64,000 bases of DNA from Mycolicibacterium helvum (GCF_010731895.1 NZ_AP022596.1:806001-870000), one strand, 5' to 3'. Shown: positions 47,528 through 57,844, counted from the first letter of the stretch. Numbers and translations: made by a program. Notes: generated by a model not told the origin, from the sequence alone.

Positions 47528-48034
47528 GTGACCGCGCCACAACGCACCCTGATCCTGATGCGCCACGCCAAGTCGGATTACCCCAACGGCGTGGCCGACC
47601 ACGACCGGCCACTGGCTGCTCGCGGCATCCGGGAGGCCGGTCTGGCGGGCGGCTGGCTACGGGCCAATGTGCCGGCGATCGGCCAGGTGCTGTGCTCTTC
47701 GGCGACCAGGACCCGACAGACCCTGGACCTTGCCGGGGTCACCGCGCCGGTGACGTACTCCGAGCGGCTCTATGGCGCCACTGCGGGAACGATGATCGAC
47801 GAGATCAACCAGGTCGGCGACGATATCGCCACCCTGCTGGTCGTCGGCCACGAACCCACGATGAGCCACGTGGCTCTCGGCCTGGCCAATCCGGCGAGTT
47901 CGGACTCCCACGCCGCCGAACGCATCGCGGCGAAGTACCCGACATCGGCCATCGCCGTCTTGCGGGCGACAGGCAGCTGGGCCGGCCTACGGCTCGGCGG
48001 CGCCGGGCTGACCGCGTTCCACGTGCCGCGCTAG
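47528..48034 (+). CDS. SixA-type histidine phosphatase (Rv1276c-like)
   Basis: Small phosphohydrolase of 168 residues of the histidine phosphatase superfamily. Catalytic RHG-type motif is LMRHAKSDYP (His13), with the DRPLAARG segment and second His in VVGHEPTMSH. E. coli SixA removes phosphate from phosphohistidine proteins; the target here is unknown. The GTG at 47528 is chosen because it precedes the first beta strand directly; the frame is open far upstream only as a shadow of the nuclease gene. Confidence 0.87.
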   Translation: MTAPQRTLILMRHAKSDYPNGVADHDRPLAARGIREAGLAGGWLRANVPAIGQVLCSSATRTRQTLDLAGVTAPVTYSERLYGATAGTMIDEINQVGDDIATLLVVGHEPTMSHVALGLANPASSDSHAAERIAAKYPTSAIAVLRATGSWAGLRLGGAGLTAFHVPR

Positions 48035-48067
48035 TTGGTCTTCGCGCAAGCGGCTCATCCGCGCTAG

Positions 48068-48616
48068 TCAGGAGTTCGTCGCCAACGTCAGCTCCATCAA
48101 CTTGATGGCCTGACCGCATGCGTCGATTCCGGGTGCCTGCGGGTTGACCCACCACCCCACGACACCACCGGCGTCGCTGGCGACTCCGCAGCCGCCGTTG
48201 GGATCGTTGGTCCGCATCACGATCGACGGCACACCCGCGATCGACCGGTTCTCCAGTTGGTATTTGAGGAACTGGCCCACGGCCCGCTCGTTGTCGAGGC
48301 TGCCCTGCTCGTACCAGAACCGGGTGATGTCGACCAGACCGGCGGGGTTGGCCGCCTGCCAGCGGCAGACCGCGCCGACGAAGGTGCTCTGAATGTCAAG
48401 CGGATCAGCACCCACCGTCTTGGCCAAGATGTCGGTGGTGAGGACGTCGCACTCCTTGAGCAGGTTCGGGTACTGCTGCGCGGAGTTGTCGTTGCGCGGT
48501 GTGGTGCCCGACCCCGATTTCGCTGCCGTGCCGGCCACCGTCTTGGCGCATCCGCTGACCAGCACCAGGGCGGCGAGCACCGCTACCGCAACGGCGACGA
48601 ACCGGCGCGGGCTCAT
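48068..48616 (-). CDS. lprC: Lipoprotein LprC (DUF3558-type)
   Basis: Cell-wall lipoprotein of 182 residues with signal peptide and lipobox LVSGCAKT (Cys about 23). The mature domain has conserved cysteines (LKECDVL, VCRWQA, GGCGV, DACGQA) as in the DUF3558 lipoproteins. ATG at 48616 overlaps the lprB stop (ATGA). Order and size match Rv1274-Rv1275 of M. tuberculosis as I recall. Function unknown; surface-exposed. Confidence 0.88.
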   Translation of the reverse strand: MSPRRFVAVAVAVLAALVLVSGCAKTVAGTAAKSGSGTTPRNDNSAQQYPNLLKECDVLTTDILAKTVGADPLDIQSTFVGAVCRWQAANPAGLVDITRFWYEQGSLDNERAVGQFLKYQLENRSIAGVPSIVMRTNDPNGGCGVASDAGGVVGWWVNPQAPGIDACGQAIKLMELTLATNS

Positions 48617-49170
48617 TTGGAGTTCACGATCGATTGCCGGGTCAATTCCTTGGCCACGTCGCAGGCCGGCGGGAACGGCTTCTCGGCGAAGCTGACCGAC
48701 CACTCGATGAAGTCGTCGTTGAACTGGATTCCGACCTCGCACAGGTTGTCTCCCAGAGTCGGATCGGTGCCGACCGCGATGAATCCGCTGTGGCCCTCGA
48801 TATTGATGTCCTCGACGCTGGTGCGCGACAGCTCCTCGGTCTTGCGTTCGCGCCCGATCGGGCTACCCCGGTACCAAGTGAAGGAGAAGTGCGGCCCCAG
48901 AATGCCGCCGCCGGCCAGCCACTGGCAGCCGATGGAGTTCTTCGCCGTAGTCACCAGGCCGGTCACACGGGTCTGCTCGGCCATCGTCTGGTCGCTGATG
49001 CCACCACACTCGGGGAACATCGGGCCGTGTTTGGCGTTGCCCGGCTGCGGCCCGGGAGCCTGCGAGCCCTGGGTTTGGCTCGGGCCGCTGCCCGAGTCCG
49101 AGCATGCGCCGATACTGGCGGCGATGGCTACAACTCCGGCAGCCATCACGAGTTTGCGCGTCGCTGTCAT
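48613..49170 (-). CDS. lprB: Lipoprotein LprB (DUF3558-type)
   Basis: Cell-wall lipoprotein of 185 residues with lipobox SIGACSDS, a Gly/Gln/Pro linker and a DUF3558-like domain containing FPECGGISD, GCQWLAGG and CEVGIQF. It is related to LprC and probably arose by duplication. ATG at 49170 gives a normal signal peptide; the frame runs upstream without one. Translationally coupled to lprC. Function unknown. Confidence 0.88.
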   Translation of the reverse strand: MTATRKLVMAAGVVAIAASIGACSDSGSGPSQTQGSQAPGPQPGNAKHGPMFPECGGISDQTMAEQTRVTGLVTTAKNSIGCQWLAGGGILGPHFSFTWYRGSPIGRERKTEELSRTSVEDINIEGHSGFIAVGTDPTLGDNLCEVGIQFNDDFIEWSVSFAEKPFPPACDVAKELTRQSIVNSK

Positions 49171-49326
49171 GCGCACCTGCTGCGGGTCACAGCATGCACT
49201 GTAGCGGCCACCCCCCGCCACAACCACCGACATGCCGCTTGACCTGCCGCTTTGCCGAGATTTCAGGTGGGCGAAGGCGACAGGGTCCGGGCAACCGGGT
49301 TTCAGGGCGTGTGCGACAGTAGCGAA

Positions 49327-51081
49327 ATGCTCCTGGCGCTGCTGAGACAGTATGTTCAGCCGTACCGGCGGCTGGTCGCAGCGGTGATGGTGCTGCAGAC
49401 CATCAGTACGTTGGCCTCTTTGTATCTGCCCACAGTCAACGCCGCGATCATTGATGACGGCGTGGCCAAGGGCGATACCGGGCTTATCGCGGAGTTGGGC
49501 CTGGTCATGCTGGCGGTGACTGGCCTTCAGGTGGTGTGTGCGATCGGCGCGGTCTACTTCGGCTCGCGCACCGGCATGGGTTTCGGTCGCGACCTGCGCT
49601 CAGCGATGTTCCACCACGTCACCACGTTCTCCGAGCAGGAGACCGCTCGGTTCGGGGCACCGTCGCTGCTGACTCGCACCACCAACGACGTCCAGCAGAT
49701 TCAGGTGCTGATCCAGATGACGACCACCATCCTGGTGACCGCACCGATCATGTGCGTCGGCGGCATCATCATGGCGATTCACCAGGACGCCGGGTTGTCC
49801 TGGCTTCTGGTGGTGAGCGTTCCGGTGCTGGCGTTGTCCAACTACTGGATCGTCTCGCGCATGCTGCCGATCTTCCGCAGCATGCAACGGCTGATCGACG
49901 GCATCAATCGGGTAATGCGCGAACAGCTCTCCGGCATCCGGGTGATCCGGGCCTTCGCCCGCGAACCCTTCGAACGCGAGAGGTTCGCCGTCGCCAATGC
50001 GGCGGTATCCAACACCGCTTTGGCTGCCGGCCGCTGGCAGGCACTGATGTTGCCGGTCACCACCTTGACCATCAACATCTCCAGCGTCGCCCTGATCTGG
50101 TTCGGCGGCCTGCGCATCGACAGCGGACACATGCAAGTCGGCTCGCTGATCGCCTTCCTGTCCTACTTCATGCAGATCCTGATGGCTGTGTTGATGGCCA
50201 CCCTGATCCTGGTGATGCTGCCGCGCGCCTCGGTGTGTGCCGAACGGATCACCGAGGTGCTGGGCACACAAACCGCGATCAGCTGCCCGGCCTCGCCGCG
50301 GCGCCCCGAAGGCAGCATCCGGGGCGCGATCGCCCTCGACAATGCGACGTTCCGTTACCCCGGGGCGGAGCGCCCTGTCCTGGAAGATGTTTCGCTGACC
50401 GCACTGCCCGGCACGACGACCGCGATCGTCGGCAGCACCGGCTCCGGCAAGTCGACGCTGGTGGCACTGATCTGCCGGCTCTATGACGTCACCGACGGCA
50501 TGGTGCGCATCGACGGCATCGACGTGCGCGACTACGACCCCGAAATCCTCTGGTCGACACTCGGTTTGGTGCCGCAGCGGGGCTATCTGTTCTCCGGTAC
50601 CGTCGCCGACAACCTAGCGCTCGGTGCGTCGCCAGGACAGGTGGTAACCGAGGACGACATGTGGTCGGCGCTGCGAGTGGCGGCCGCCGAGGACTTCGTG
50701 CGCGCCCATCCTGATGACTTGAGCATGCGGGTTGCCCAGGGCGGCATCAACTTCTCCGGCGGTCAGCGTCAACGGCTGGCGATCGCGCGCGCGGTGATCC
50801 GGCGGCCCGCGATCTATCTGTTCGACGATGCATTCTCCGCCCTGGACGTCCACACCGACGCCCGGGTCCGCGCCGCGCTTCGCGAAGTGTCCGCGGATGC
50901 CACGGTGATCATTGTCTCCCAGCGCATCTCGACTGTCGCCCACGCCGACAACATCGTCGTCATAGACGGCGGCCGGGTGGTCGGAGCAGGCACCCATCAC
51001 GCGCTGCTCGCCGAGTGCGAGACGTACGCGGAGTTCGCCGACTCTCAGTCGGTGGGCACTGGTGTCGGGGGCGAGCGATGA
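49327..51081 (+). CDS. ABC transporter half, membrane and ATPase domains (Rv1273c-like)
   Basis: Exporter-type ABC protein of 584 residues. Six transmembrane helices occupy residues 1-310; the ATPase follows with Walker [10 protein letters not shown], signature FSGGQRQR and a Walker [11 protein letters not shown] that has Asp in place of the usual catalytic Glu. This suggests a degenerate ATP site in a heterodimer. ATG at 49327 follows ACAGTAGCGAA. Its stop overlaps the next half-transporter start (ATGA). The pair likely acts as a heterodimer; the M. tuberculosis relative Rv1272c has been linked to fatty acid import. Confidence 0.9.
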   Translation: MLLALLRQYVQPYRRLVAAVMVLQTISTLASLYLPTVNAAIIDDGVAKGDTGLIAELGLVMLAVTGLQVVCAIGAVYFGSRTGMGFGRDLRSAMFHHVTTFSEQETARFGAPSLLTRTTNDVQQIQVLIQMTTTILVTAPIMCVGGIIMAIHQDAGLSWLLVVSVPVLALSNYWIVSRMLPIFRSMQRLIDGINRVMREQLSGIRVIRAFAREPFERERFAVANAAVSNTALAAGRWQALMLPVTTLTINISSVALIWFGGLRIDSGHMQVGSLIAFLSYFMQILMAVLMATLILVMLPRASVCAERITEVLGTQTAISCPASPRRPEGSIRGAIALDNATFRYPGAERPVLEDVSLTALPGTTTAIVGSTGSGKSTLVALICRLYDVTDGMVRIDGIDVRDYDPEILWSTLGLVPQRGYLFSGTVADNLALGASPGQVVTEDDMWSALRVAAAEDFVRAHPDDLSMRVAQGGINFSGGQRQRLAIARAVIRRPAIYLFDDAFSALDVHTDARVRAALREVSADATVIIVSQRISTVAHADNIVVIDGGRVVGAGTHHALLAECETYAEFADSQSVGTGVGGER

Positions 51082-52985
51082 CCGGGCCGACATTCCGCGG
51101 CGGCGGGATGCGCGCGATGACCCAGGATCCCCGGCAAGCCCGCTCGCGCGACTTCACCGGATCGGCGCTCCGGTTGATCCGGCGGCTGACCCCGCAGCGG
51201 TGGCCGACCGCGGCGGTGATCGCGTTGTCGATCGGTGGAATCGCGGTCGGTGTCATCGGCCCCCGCATCCTCGGGCATGCCACCGACCTGCTGTTCAACG
51301 GTGTCATCGGCCGCCAACTGCCGGCTGGTATCACCAAAGACCAGGCGGTCTCCGCTGCTCGGGCCCGCGGCGACAACACCTTCGCCGACTTGTTGTCCGG
51401 AACCAACGTGGTGCCCGGTCGCGGTGTCGACTTCACCGCGGTTGCCCACACCCTACTGCTGGCATTGGCACTGTATGTCGTTGCTGCGCTGCTGATCTGG
51501 GCGCAGGCCCGGATACTCAACGTGATCGTGCAGCGCACGATCACGGCGCTGCGCGCCGAAGTCGAGGACAAGGTCCACCGGTTGCCACTGTCCTACTTCG
51601 ACTCCCGACAGCGCGGTGAGTTGTTGAGCCGCGTCACCAACGACGTCGACAATATCCAGTCGTCGGTGTCGATGACCATCAGTCAGCTGCTGACCTCAGT
51701 ACTGACCGTGGTCGCGGTGCTGGCGATGATGCTCAGCATCTCCCCACTACTGGCGTTGATCACCGTCGTGACAGTTCCGTTGTCGCTGTGGGTGACCCGG
51801 GTGATCGCGCGCCGCTCGCAGCGGATGTTCATCGCCCAGTGGACCAACACCGGTCGGCTCAACGCGCACATCGAAGAGACCTACAGCGGATTCACCGTCG
51901 TCAAGACATTCGGGCACCGCGCCGCCGCCCAGGAGAAGTTCCGCGACGCCAACGACGACGTCTACCACGCGAGTTTCGGCGCGCAGTTCTTCTCCGGTCT
52001 GGTGTCACCGGCGACGACGTTCATCGGGAACCTCAGCTACGTCGCGGTAGCGGTGGTCGGCGGCTATCAGGTCGCGACCGGCCAGATCACCTTGGGCAGC
52101 ATCCAGGCCTTCATCCAATACGTTCGCCAGTTCAACCAGCCACTGACCCAGGTCGCAGGCATGTACAACACCTTGCAGTCTGGGGTGGCCAGCGCCGAGC
52201 GGGTCTTCGATTTCCTCGATGAGCCGGAGGAATCACCGGACGTGCCAACGACGTTGCCGGACAACGCGCGTGGCCGCGTCGAGTTCCAGAACGTCTGGTT
52301 CAGCTATGTCCCCGGGACTCCGGTGATCGAGGACCTGTCGTTGGTCGCCGAACCGGGCAGCACGGTGGCTATTGTCGGACCCACCGGCGCCGGCAAGACC
52401 ACCCTGGTCAATCTGCTGATGCGGTTCTACGACGTCGACGCCGGACGGATCCTGCTCGACGGCGCCGACATCACCGGTGTGAGCCGGGAAGCACTGCGCT
52501 CCCGAATCGGGATGGTGTTGCAGGACACCTGGCTGTTCGGCGGCACCATCGCCGAGAACATCGCCTACGGCAAGCCCGGGGCGGCCGAGGACGAGGTGAT
52601 CGAAGCCGCGCGCGCGGCCTACGTGGACCGGTTCGTGCACACCCTGCCCAACGGCTACCACACTCGGGTCAGTGACGACGGCGGCAATATCAGCGCCGGC
52701 GAAAAGCAGCTGATCACCATCGCCCGGGCGTTCCTGGCCCGCCCCCAGCTGCTGATCCTCGACGAGGCCACCAGTTCGGTGGACACCCGAACGGAACTGC
52801 TGATTCAGCACGCGATGACCGAATTGCGCCGGGAGCGAACCAGTTTCATCATCGCTCACCGGCTCTCGACCATCCGCGATGCTGACAACATCTTGGTGAT
52901 GGAGGCCGGGCGGATCATCGAGGCGGGCAACCATGCCGAGCTACTGGCCCGACGGGGCGCCTACTACAGGATGACGATCGCCTGA
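51078..52985 (+). CDS. ABC transporter half, membrane and ATPase domains (Rv1272c-like)
   Basis: Partner half-transporter, 635 residues. N-terminal six-helix domain with a long external loop after the first helix (about residues 70-130), then the ATPase with Walker [10 protein letters not shown]. The signature ISAGEKQLI departs from LSGGQ, and Walker [13 protein letters not shown] keeps the catalytic Glu. Together with the upstream protein's Asp-for-Glu, one ATP site is canonical in catalysis and one is altered. Coupled to the upstream gene by ATGA. Confidence 0.92.
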   Translation: MTGPTFRGGGMRAMTQDPRQARSRDFTGSALRLIRRLTPQRWPTAAVIALSIGGIAVGVIGPRILGHATDLLFNGVIGRQLPAGITKDQAVSAARARGDNTFADLLSGTNVVPGRGVDFTAVAHTLLLALALYVVAALLIWAQARILNVIVQRTITALRAEVEDKVHRLPLSYFDSRQRGELLSRVTNDVDNIQSSVSMTISQLLTSVLTVVAVLAMMLSISPLLALITVVTVPLSLWVTRVIARRSQRMFIAQWTNTGRLNAHIEETYSGFTVVKTFGHRAAAQEKFRDANDDVYHASFGAQFFSGLVSPATTFIGNLSYVAVAVVGGYQVATGQITLGSIQAFIQYVRQFNQPLTQVAGMYNTLQSGVASAERVFDFLDEPEESPDVPTTLPDNARGRVEFQNVWFSYVPGTPVIEDLSLVAEPGSTVAIVGPTGAGKTTLVNLLMRFYDVDAGRILLDGADITGVSREALRSRIGMVLQDTWLFGGTIAENIAYGKPGAAEDEVIEAARAAYVDRFVHTLPNGYHTRVSDDGGNISAGEKQLITIARAFLARPQLLILDEATSSVDTRTELLIQHAMTELRRERTSFIIAHRLSTIRDADNILVMEAGRIIEAGNHAELLARRGAYYRMTIA

Positions 52986-52999
52986 CGATGCGGGCAGGA

Positions 53000-54430
53000 T
53001 CAGCCGACACCTTCGAGGATGTCGGTCTCGGTGTGGCCGATACGGTCGATGACCTCAGGCCTGACCCGCTTGACCCGGAAGAACCACGCCAGCGCGACCG
53101 CCACCGTGGCGAGGAAGAGATAAGGAATGACGTTCAACGGGAACGCGGGCACCGGGTAGACATTGGCGAAGAAGGTATATGCCATCGCCACCACCGCGAC
53201 AATGGCCGCGGTCCACACCAACCGGTTCGGCATGCCGGCGCGCTTGGTGTAAGCCACGCACGCAATGGCAACCAGTGCATAGGCAACCATGTAGCCGTAG
53301 GTCCCGTACGTATCGACCCAGACCACGATGTCCATCGGATGGACACCGAGGCACAGCAGCACAATGTCCAGCGCGACGGCGGCCGGCCCGGCGATGAGCA
53401 GTACTCGGTGCGGGGTGAGATGCCCCTCGTGCGTGCGGCCGAACCGCTCGGCGACGACACCCTCCTTGCCCATCACGTAGACGATCCGACCGACGACGTT
53501 CAGCGGTGCCACCACGACCGCGAAGAACGATGCACCCACGCCGAAGGTCAGAATCGGTGTGAACCAGGACGGCATGCCGATCATTGTGGCGATGTCCTGC
53601 AGCGGACTTGCACTGCTTGCCAGCCCGTCGTGCAGCAGTGCGATCTGTGTGTAGGCGGCGAAGACGTACAACACGCCGACCACGACCGCGCTCCAGATGA
53701 TGGCCCTGGGGATCGCGGTGTAGGGATTGCGCGCTTCACGGCCCAGCGCGTCGGCGGACGAGAACCCGACAAAGCCCAAAATGCCCAGGACCATACCCGC
53801 GGCGACTCCCTGCATCGGGACGCCGCTGAGGGAGAACTGCGACGGGTCCCAGGCGGCCGGCCCCGCCCACACCAAAGCCAGGACAAGCAGGATCGTGATG
53901 ATGGTGACCGAGACGAGCTCGAGCACCAGAGACACTCGCGCGGACAACCTGATTCCCCGAATCGTGAACAGCGTGGCTAGTCCGCCCAGAACGATCGCGA
54001 GCGCGATTTGCCAGCCGACGCCCTGTGCCGGCAAGCCCAGCAGCACCAGGAAGTCGCTGGCGTAGGAGACCGCACCGCCGAGCGAACCCGCCGCGATGCC
54101 CCAACAGCCGATCAGCAAGGTCACACCGGCCAAGTAGGCGCCGAACGGTCCGAGGCCCTTGGCGACGTAGGTATAGAGAGAGCCGGCCGACGCATTACGG
54201 CGCGCGAACACCACCACGCAGTACCCGACCGCCAAGATCACCACGGTGGCAAGTGCGAAGGACAGCACGGTGCCGTTACCTGCGCTGACGTAGATCGCAG
54301 CGGCGGTGAAGGCGATCACCGCGCTCGGTGCGATGTTGGCGATGGCCTGGGCGGCGAGTTCTGGACCCGACATGACGCCGTGGCGAAGTCCCGCATCGGT
54401 AGGCGTTACTGCGCCAGTGGTATTCGACAT
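53000..54430 (-). CDS. APC-family amino acid permease
   Basis: Amino acid/polyamine transporter of 476 residues with about 12 helices. Family features: IAPSAVIAFTAAAIYVSAGNG near the start, the GILGFVGFSSADALGREARNP segment of helix 6, and YGTYGYMVAYALVA. It lies 36 bp downstream of the alcohol dehydrogenase on the same strand, so uptake of an amine or amino alcohol and its oxidation may be linked. A PucR regulator is divergent from them. Confidence 0.88.
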   Translation of the reverse strand: MSNTTGAVTPTDAGLRHGVMSGPELAAQAIANIAPSAVIAFTAAAIYVSAGNGTVLSFALATVVILAVGYCVVVFARRNASAGSLYTYVAKGLGPFGAYLAGVTLLIGCWGIAAGSLGGAVSYASDFLVLLGLPAQGVGWQIALAIVLGGLATLFTIRGIRLSARVSLVLELVSVTIITILLVLALVWAGPAAWDPSQFSLSGVPMQGVAAGMVLGILGFVGFSSADALGREARNPYTAIPRAIIWSAVVVGVLYVFAAYTQIALLHDGLASSASPLQDIATMIGMPSWFTPILTFGVGASFFAVVVAPLNVVGRIVYVMGKEGVVAERFGRTHEGHLTPHRVLLIAGPAAVALDIVLLCLGVHPMDIVVWVDTYGTYGYMVAYALVAIACVAYTKRAGMPNRLVWTAAIVAVVAMAYTFFANVYPVPAFPLNVIPYLFLATVAVALAWFFRVKRVRPEVIDRIGHTETDILEGVG

Positions 54431-54466
54431 GATGGACGCTCCAGCAGTTCTCGGTGATGGGGTGAG

Positions 54467-55564
54467 TTAGGGGATGAGCAAGGTACGAAGTGCTTCGCCG
54501 GACTCCAGGTCGTCGAAGGCGGCGGCGGCTTCCGCCAACGGGCGCCGGGCCCAGATCAGCGGGTCGAGTTTGAGCTGGCCGTCCATGTACCGGTCGACCA
54601 ACGCCGGGATATCGATCGAGGGACGTACCGACCCATAGTTGGACCCGAGAATCCGCTGGTCGGCCTCGGCCAGCACCAGCGGTTCGAACGACGCTTTGGC
54701 CCCGGTCCGCGGCAGACCCACGATCACCGCGGCTCCGCCCAGGCCGAGCATCTGAATGGCCTGTTCGGTGGTGCTCGTGTGGCCGAACGCGTCGAAGGCA
54801 TAGTCGACCCCGTCGGGAACGAGGGCGAAGAGTTGCTCCACGGCGTCGCCGAGCGACGCATCGATGCGGTCGGTGGCCCCGAATTGCATTGCGAGCCGGG
54901 TCTTGTCGGCCAGCACATCGATCGCGATGATGCGCTCGGCACCGGCCAGCTTGGCCCCCTGGGCGACGTTGAGTCCTACTCCGCCACAACCGATCACCGC
55001 GACGGTCGCCCCCGGTTCCACCGCGGCGGTGTTCAGTACCGCACCGACTCCGGTTGCGACGGCGCAGCCGACCACAGCGATGACATCCAGGGGGGCGTCG
55101 TCGCGGACCTTGACGGCGCCGGATGCCGGGACCACGACCTCCTCAGCGAAAGACGAGACTCCCAGGTAGTGGTGCAGCGGGGTGCCATTGCGAGACAGCC
55201 GCGATGTGCCGTCGAACAGGACGCCCTTCGGGCCCACGATGGTCGCCACCTTCTGACAGCGCGCTTCGTGCCCGGATCGGCAATAGCGACATTGACCACA
55301 CGGCGGCACCCAGGACAGCACCACATGGTCGCCGACAGCCAGCGAGGTCACGCCCTCACCGAGCTCGACAACCACCCCTGACCCTTCATGGCCCATCACC
55401 AGCGGCGCCGGCGCGTCCCAGTCGCCCCGCTTGACGTGCAGGTCCGAGTGACAGACGCCGGCCGCGGCGATCCGCACTCGAACTTCGCCCTCCTTCGGCC
55501 CGGCGAGGTCGACATCGGTGTGCTCGATGGGGCTGTGTTGGTCTCGAAAGACGATTGCTTTCAC
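54467..55564 (-). CDS. Zinc-dependent alcohol dehydrogenase
   Basis: Medium-chain NAD-dependent dehydrogenase of 365 residues. Catalytic zinc ligands are Cys38, His59 (GHEGSG) and the cysteine in VVGCAVATGVG. Structural zinc is bound by Cys89, Cys92, Cys95 and Cys103. The NAD motif is VIGCGGVGLN. Class III/formaldehyde-type and mycobacterial MDR enzymes share this layout. GTG at 55564 has AAGGAAA upstream. It is divergently placed from pucR across a 125-bp region with an inverted repeat. Confidence 0.92.
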   Translation of the reverse strand: MKAIVFRDQHSPIEHTDVDLAGPKEGEVRVRIAAAGVCHSDLHVKRGDWDAPAPLVMGHEGSGVVVELGEGVTSLAVGDHVVLSWVPPCGQCRYCRSGHEARCQKVATIVGPKGVLFDGTSRLSRNGTPLHHYLGVSSFAEEVVVPASGAVKVRDDAPLDVIAVVGCAVATGVGAVLNTAAVEPGATVAVIGCGGVGLNVAQGAKLAGAERIIAIDVLADKTRLAMQFGATDRIDASLGDAVEQLFALVPDGVDYAFDAFGHTSTTEQAIQMLGLGGAAVIVGLPRTGAKASFEPLVLAEADQRILGSNYGSVRPSIDIPALVDRYMDGQLKLDPLIWARRPLAEAAAAFDDLESGEALRTLLIP

Positions 55565-55638
55565 AAATTTCCTTGTCGGCGTGTCGACGTGCAGCGAACG
55601 CACCGAATGTTAGGGAACCAGCCACCACCCCGTCACTG

Positions 55639-55669
55639 TGAAAATGTGTGGATTTGATCGGCATTTTCA
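55639..55669. promoter_or_regulatory. Inverted repeat operator between adh and pucR
   Basis: TGAAAATG (55639-55646) and CATTTTCA (55662-55669) are a perfect inverted repeat with a 15-bp gap, centred between the divergent starts at 55564 and 55690. An arm spacing near two turns (23 bp start to start) fits a dimeric regulator. PucR is the obvious candidate. Confidence 0.55.
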
Positions 55670-55689
55670 TCATTCTGTACACTCCCCCG

Positions 55690-57144
55690 ATGGCGTACGA
55701 CGTGCGCGCCGTGGCGGCCTTCCTCGGATCTGAACTCGCCGTCGGTGCGGTCGATGCCGGTGTCACCGTCGGGGAAGCAATCACGCTCGACCGGCTGGTG
55801 GTCGGCAGTCCCCCCGGTTTCGCCGGTTTGGTGATCGGCGCTCCTGCGGAGTTTGCCGCGGCCCTCGACAACGAAGAACGGTTAGCGCCACTGGCCACCT
55901 GCGTGGCCGTGGTGGCAGGAGCGGAGGCTCCAGCCCGCCTTGTGCAGCGACTGGCGGAGGCACAGATCAGCGCGATCTTTGTTCCGGGCACCCCGGCCGA
56001 GGTGGTCTACCCAACCGTGGTCGCCCTGATCGCCGCCGATCAAGCCGCCGAAGACCGCCGTGTCACAACGGGTACCAAGGTCCTGACACAGGTTGCCCGG
56101 CGCGGCGGCGTGGTCGCGGTCGTCGCGGAGATGGCTCACCGAATCGACGGCTGGGCAGTCTTACTCGACGCGCGCGGTGAGGTCATCACGACCGCGGGGG
56201 CGGGAAGTCTGCATGTGCGGGATGCGGTTGCCGTGGCGTTCCACCGGCAGGTGCGAGTCCGGCACACGGGATTGCAGGTTCACCCGGTCGGGCAAGGCGA
56301 GGACATCAGTGCCCACCTGGTCATCGGCGCCCGCGGTCCGACCAGTCGCAGTCGCGACCTCGCATCGCAGGCGGCCGCCCTGTTGGATCTCCTCCTCCGC
56401 ACCGCGGACAACCCCGCTACCGAGCGGCTGGGCCGGGAGGTGATGCTGGCGACCTTGCTGCGGGGTGGCTCGGACGCTTCGGCGCTACTGCGGCGGTGGG
56501 GCGTGCACGAACGATCGCTGACCGCGTTCGCGGTGGCGTCGCGATCGAGGGCCATCGACCCAGAACGCCTCGCAATCCGCTGGCTGGACGATCTCGGGGC
56601 AATCCATATCGTTGCCGAGCAAGGGGGCAAGGTGCTCGGGTTCATTCGCGACGAAAGCGCCGCTGACCTGGCGGCGATAGTGGAAGGGCTGAGCACCGAT
56701 GCCCGCATGCCGCTTCGGCTGGGCCTGGGCTCCCCCGCCAAGGCGCAGATGCTGGCACGCTCGGCAGCAGAAGCCACCCAAGCGCTGGAAGTGGCGGTGG
56801 TGGATGCCCGGCCGGTCGTCTGGTATCGCTCGCTGGCAACAGTGAGCTACGTACTGGAGAATCTGGGCGACGGCCCCATAGCGCGTATCGCAGCGGTGCT
56901 CGACCCACTTCGAGATGAGGAGGGCCGGCACGGCGCATTGCTCCGGACGCTCGAGATCTACTTGGCCGAACATGGTGTATGGGGTTCGGCCGCAACCCGG
57001 TTGGGAATTCACCGCCAGACGCTGACCAGCCGAATCCAGCGGGTCGAAGCGCTGACCGGAATGTCGATGGCGAACCCCGACGACCGCGCGACCGCCTGGC
57101 TCGCCATCCGCGCCTTGGACACTGAAAGTGAAGCGCGCCAATAA
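55690..57144 (+). CDS. PucR-family transcriptional regulator
   Basis: Regulator of 484 residues with an N-terminal ligand-type domain, a GGDEF-like middle section and a C-terminal helix-turn-helix of the PucR type: LRTLEIYLAEHGVWGSAATRLGIHRQTLTSRI (about residues 415-450). Relatives activate purine, amino acid or alcohol catabolic genes upon binding substrate. It is divergent from the adh-permease pair, with an inverted repeat between them, so it probably controls both. ATG at 55690 chosen over an upstream start whose leader is not conserved in style. Confidence 0.9.
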   Translation: MAYDVRAVAAFLGSELAVGAVDAGVTVGEAITLDRLVVGSPPGFAGLVIGAPAEFAAALDNEERLAPLATCVAVVAGAEAPARLVQRLAEAQISAIFVPGTPAEVVYPTVVALIAADQAAEDRRVTTGTKVLTQVARRGGVVAVVAEMAHRIDGWAVLLDARGEVITTAGAGSLHVRDAVAVAFHRQVRVRHTGLQVHPVGQGEDISAHLVIGARGPTSRSRDLASQAAALLDLLLRTADNPATERLGREVMLATLLRGGSDASALLRRWGVHERSLTAFAVASRSRAIDPERLAIRWLDDLGAIHIVAEQGGKVLGFIRDESAADLAAIVEGLSTDARMPLRLGLGSPAKAQMLARSAAEATQALEVAVVDARPVVWYRSLATVSYVLENLGDGPIARIAAVLDPLRDEEGRHGALLRTLEIYLAEHGVWGSAATRLGIHRQTLTSRIQRVEALTGMSMANPDDRATAWLAIRALDTESEARQ

Positions 57145-57176
57145 TTTTCCAGTCTCATCGCCGATGACGAGGTGAC

Positions 57177-57752
57177 CTATAGCCCGGGGCCTTCGGCGCG
57201 CAGGTCGTCGACCTCGGACATCGCCGAACGCAGCTTGGCCAGCCACTCGTCGGCATGCTCACCGACCAGACGTACGCACCACGCGAGTGCATCCGATCGG
57301 GACCGGGCCACGCCCGCATCGACCAGGGTGTCGAGCACCTGACGTTCAGGCTGCTTGAGGCGGGTCATCACCGGAACGGCGATGTGGGTGAACAGAATTC
57401 GTTCCGGACCGTCGGAACCTACCGCTCCGATTTCTACGCCCCAGGAGACTTTGCGGCCGTACTTGTCCTGGGCCTCCTCGGCGATACGGATCCGCTCGGA
57501 ACGGGTGTCCTCGCGGAACCGAGATGCCCGCCCGGAGGCGCGTGCTTCACTGTCCGGCTTCTCGCCTGCGTCGGGCAGGCGCCCGATGACGGTGATCTCC
57601 TCGCGGTCGACGATCACCGTGGGGTCTCCAGCGAACCATTCATCGGGGAGACGTCCGGCGAACCACTCGCCGGCATCGGTGGCGTCGGGCTGGTCGGCCT
57701 GTTGCCAGCCGCCGGGGCGACCGGGCCGACGGTGCGTGTGCTGATGCTTCAT
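57177..57752 (-). CDS. Hypothetical protein with C-terminal ribbon-helix-helix-like segment
   Basis: Unrecognised protein of 191 residues. The N-terminus is basic and Gly/Pro-rich, then WFAGRLPDEWFAGDPTV and a region of charged helices. The end reads LKQPERQVLDTLVDAGVARSRSDALAWCVRLV, which looks like a strand-helix-turn-helix of the CopG/ribbon-helix-helix type. The ATG lies only 2 bp after three 8-bp direct repeats, with no Shine-Dalgarno, so leaderless translation and self-repression are both possible. Convergent with pucR. Confidence 0.7.
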   Translation of the reverse strand: MKHQHTHRRPGRPGGWQQADQPDATDAGEWFAGRLPDEWFAGDPTVIVDREEITVIGRLPDAGEKPDSEARASGRASRFREDTRSERIRIAEEAQDKYGRKVSWGVEIGAVGSDGPERILFTHIAVPVMTRLKQPERQVLDTLVDAGVARSRSDALAWCVRLVGEHADEWLAKLRSAMSEVDDLRAEGPGL

Positions 57753-57754
57753 GA

Positions 57755-57778
57755 ATTACATGATTACATCATTACGTG
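57755..57778. repeat. Three tandem 8-bp repeats abutting the start of the RHH-like gene
   Basis: ATTACATG, ATTACATC and ATTACGTG follow one another without a gap and include the palindrome ATGAT-TAC-ATCAT (57760-57772). AT-rich in a GC-rich setting and next to the start codon of a putative ribbon-helix-helix protein, a class that binds short tandem sites. Confidence 0.55.
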
Positions 57779-57844
57779 GTGTTCACCACGCATTCTCTGA
57801 CGGCGAACACTTACAAACCCGCTGCGAGTGCGGATAATGACCGC

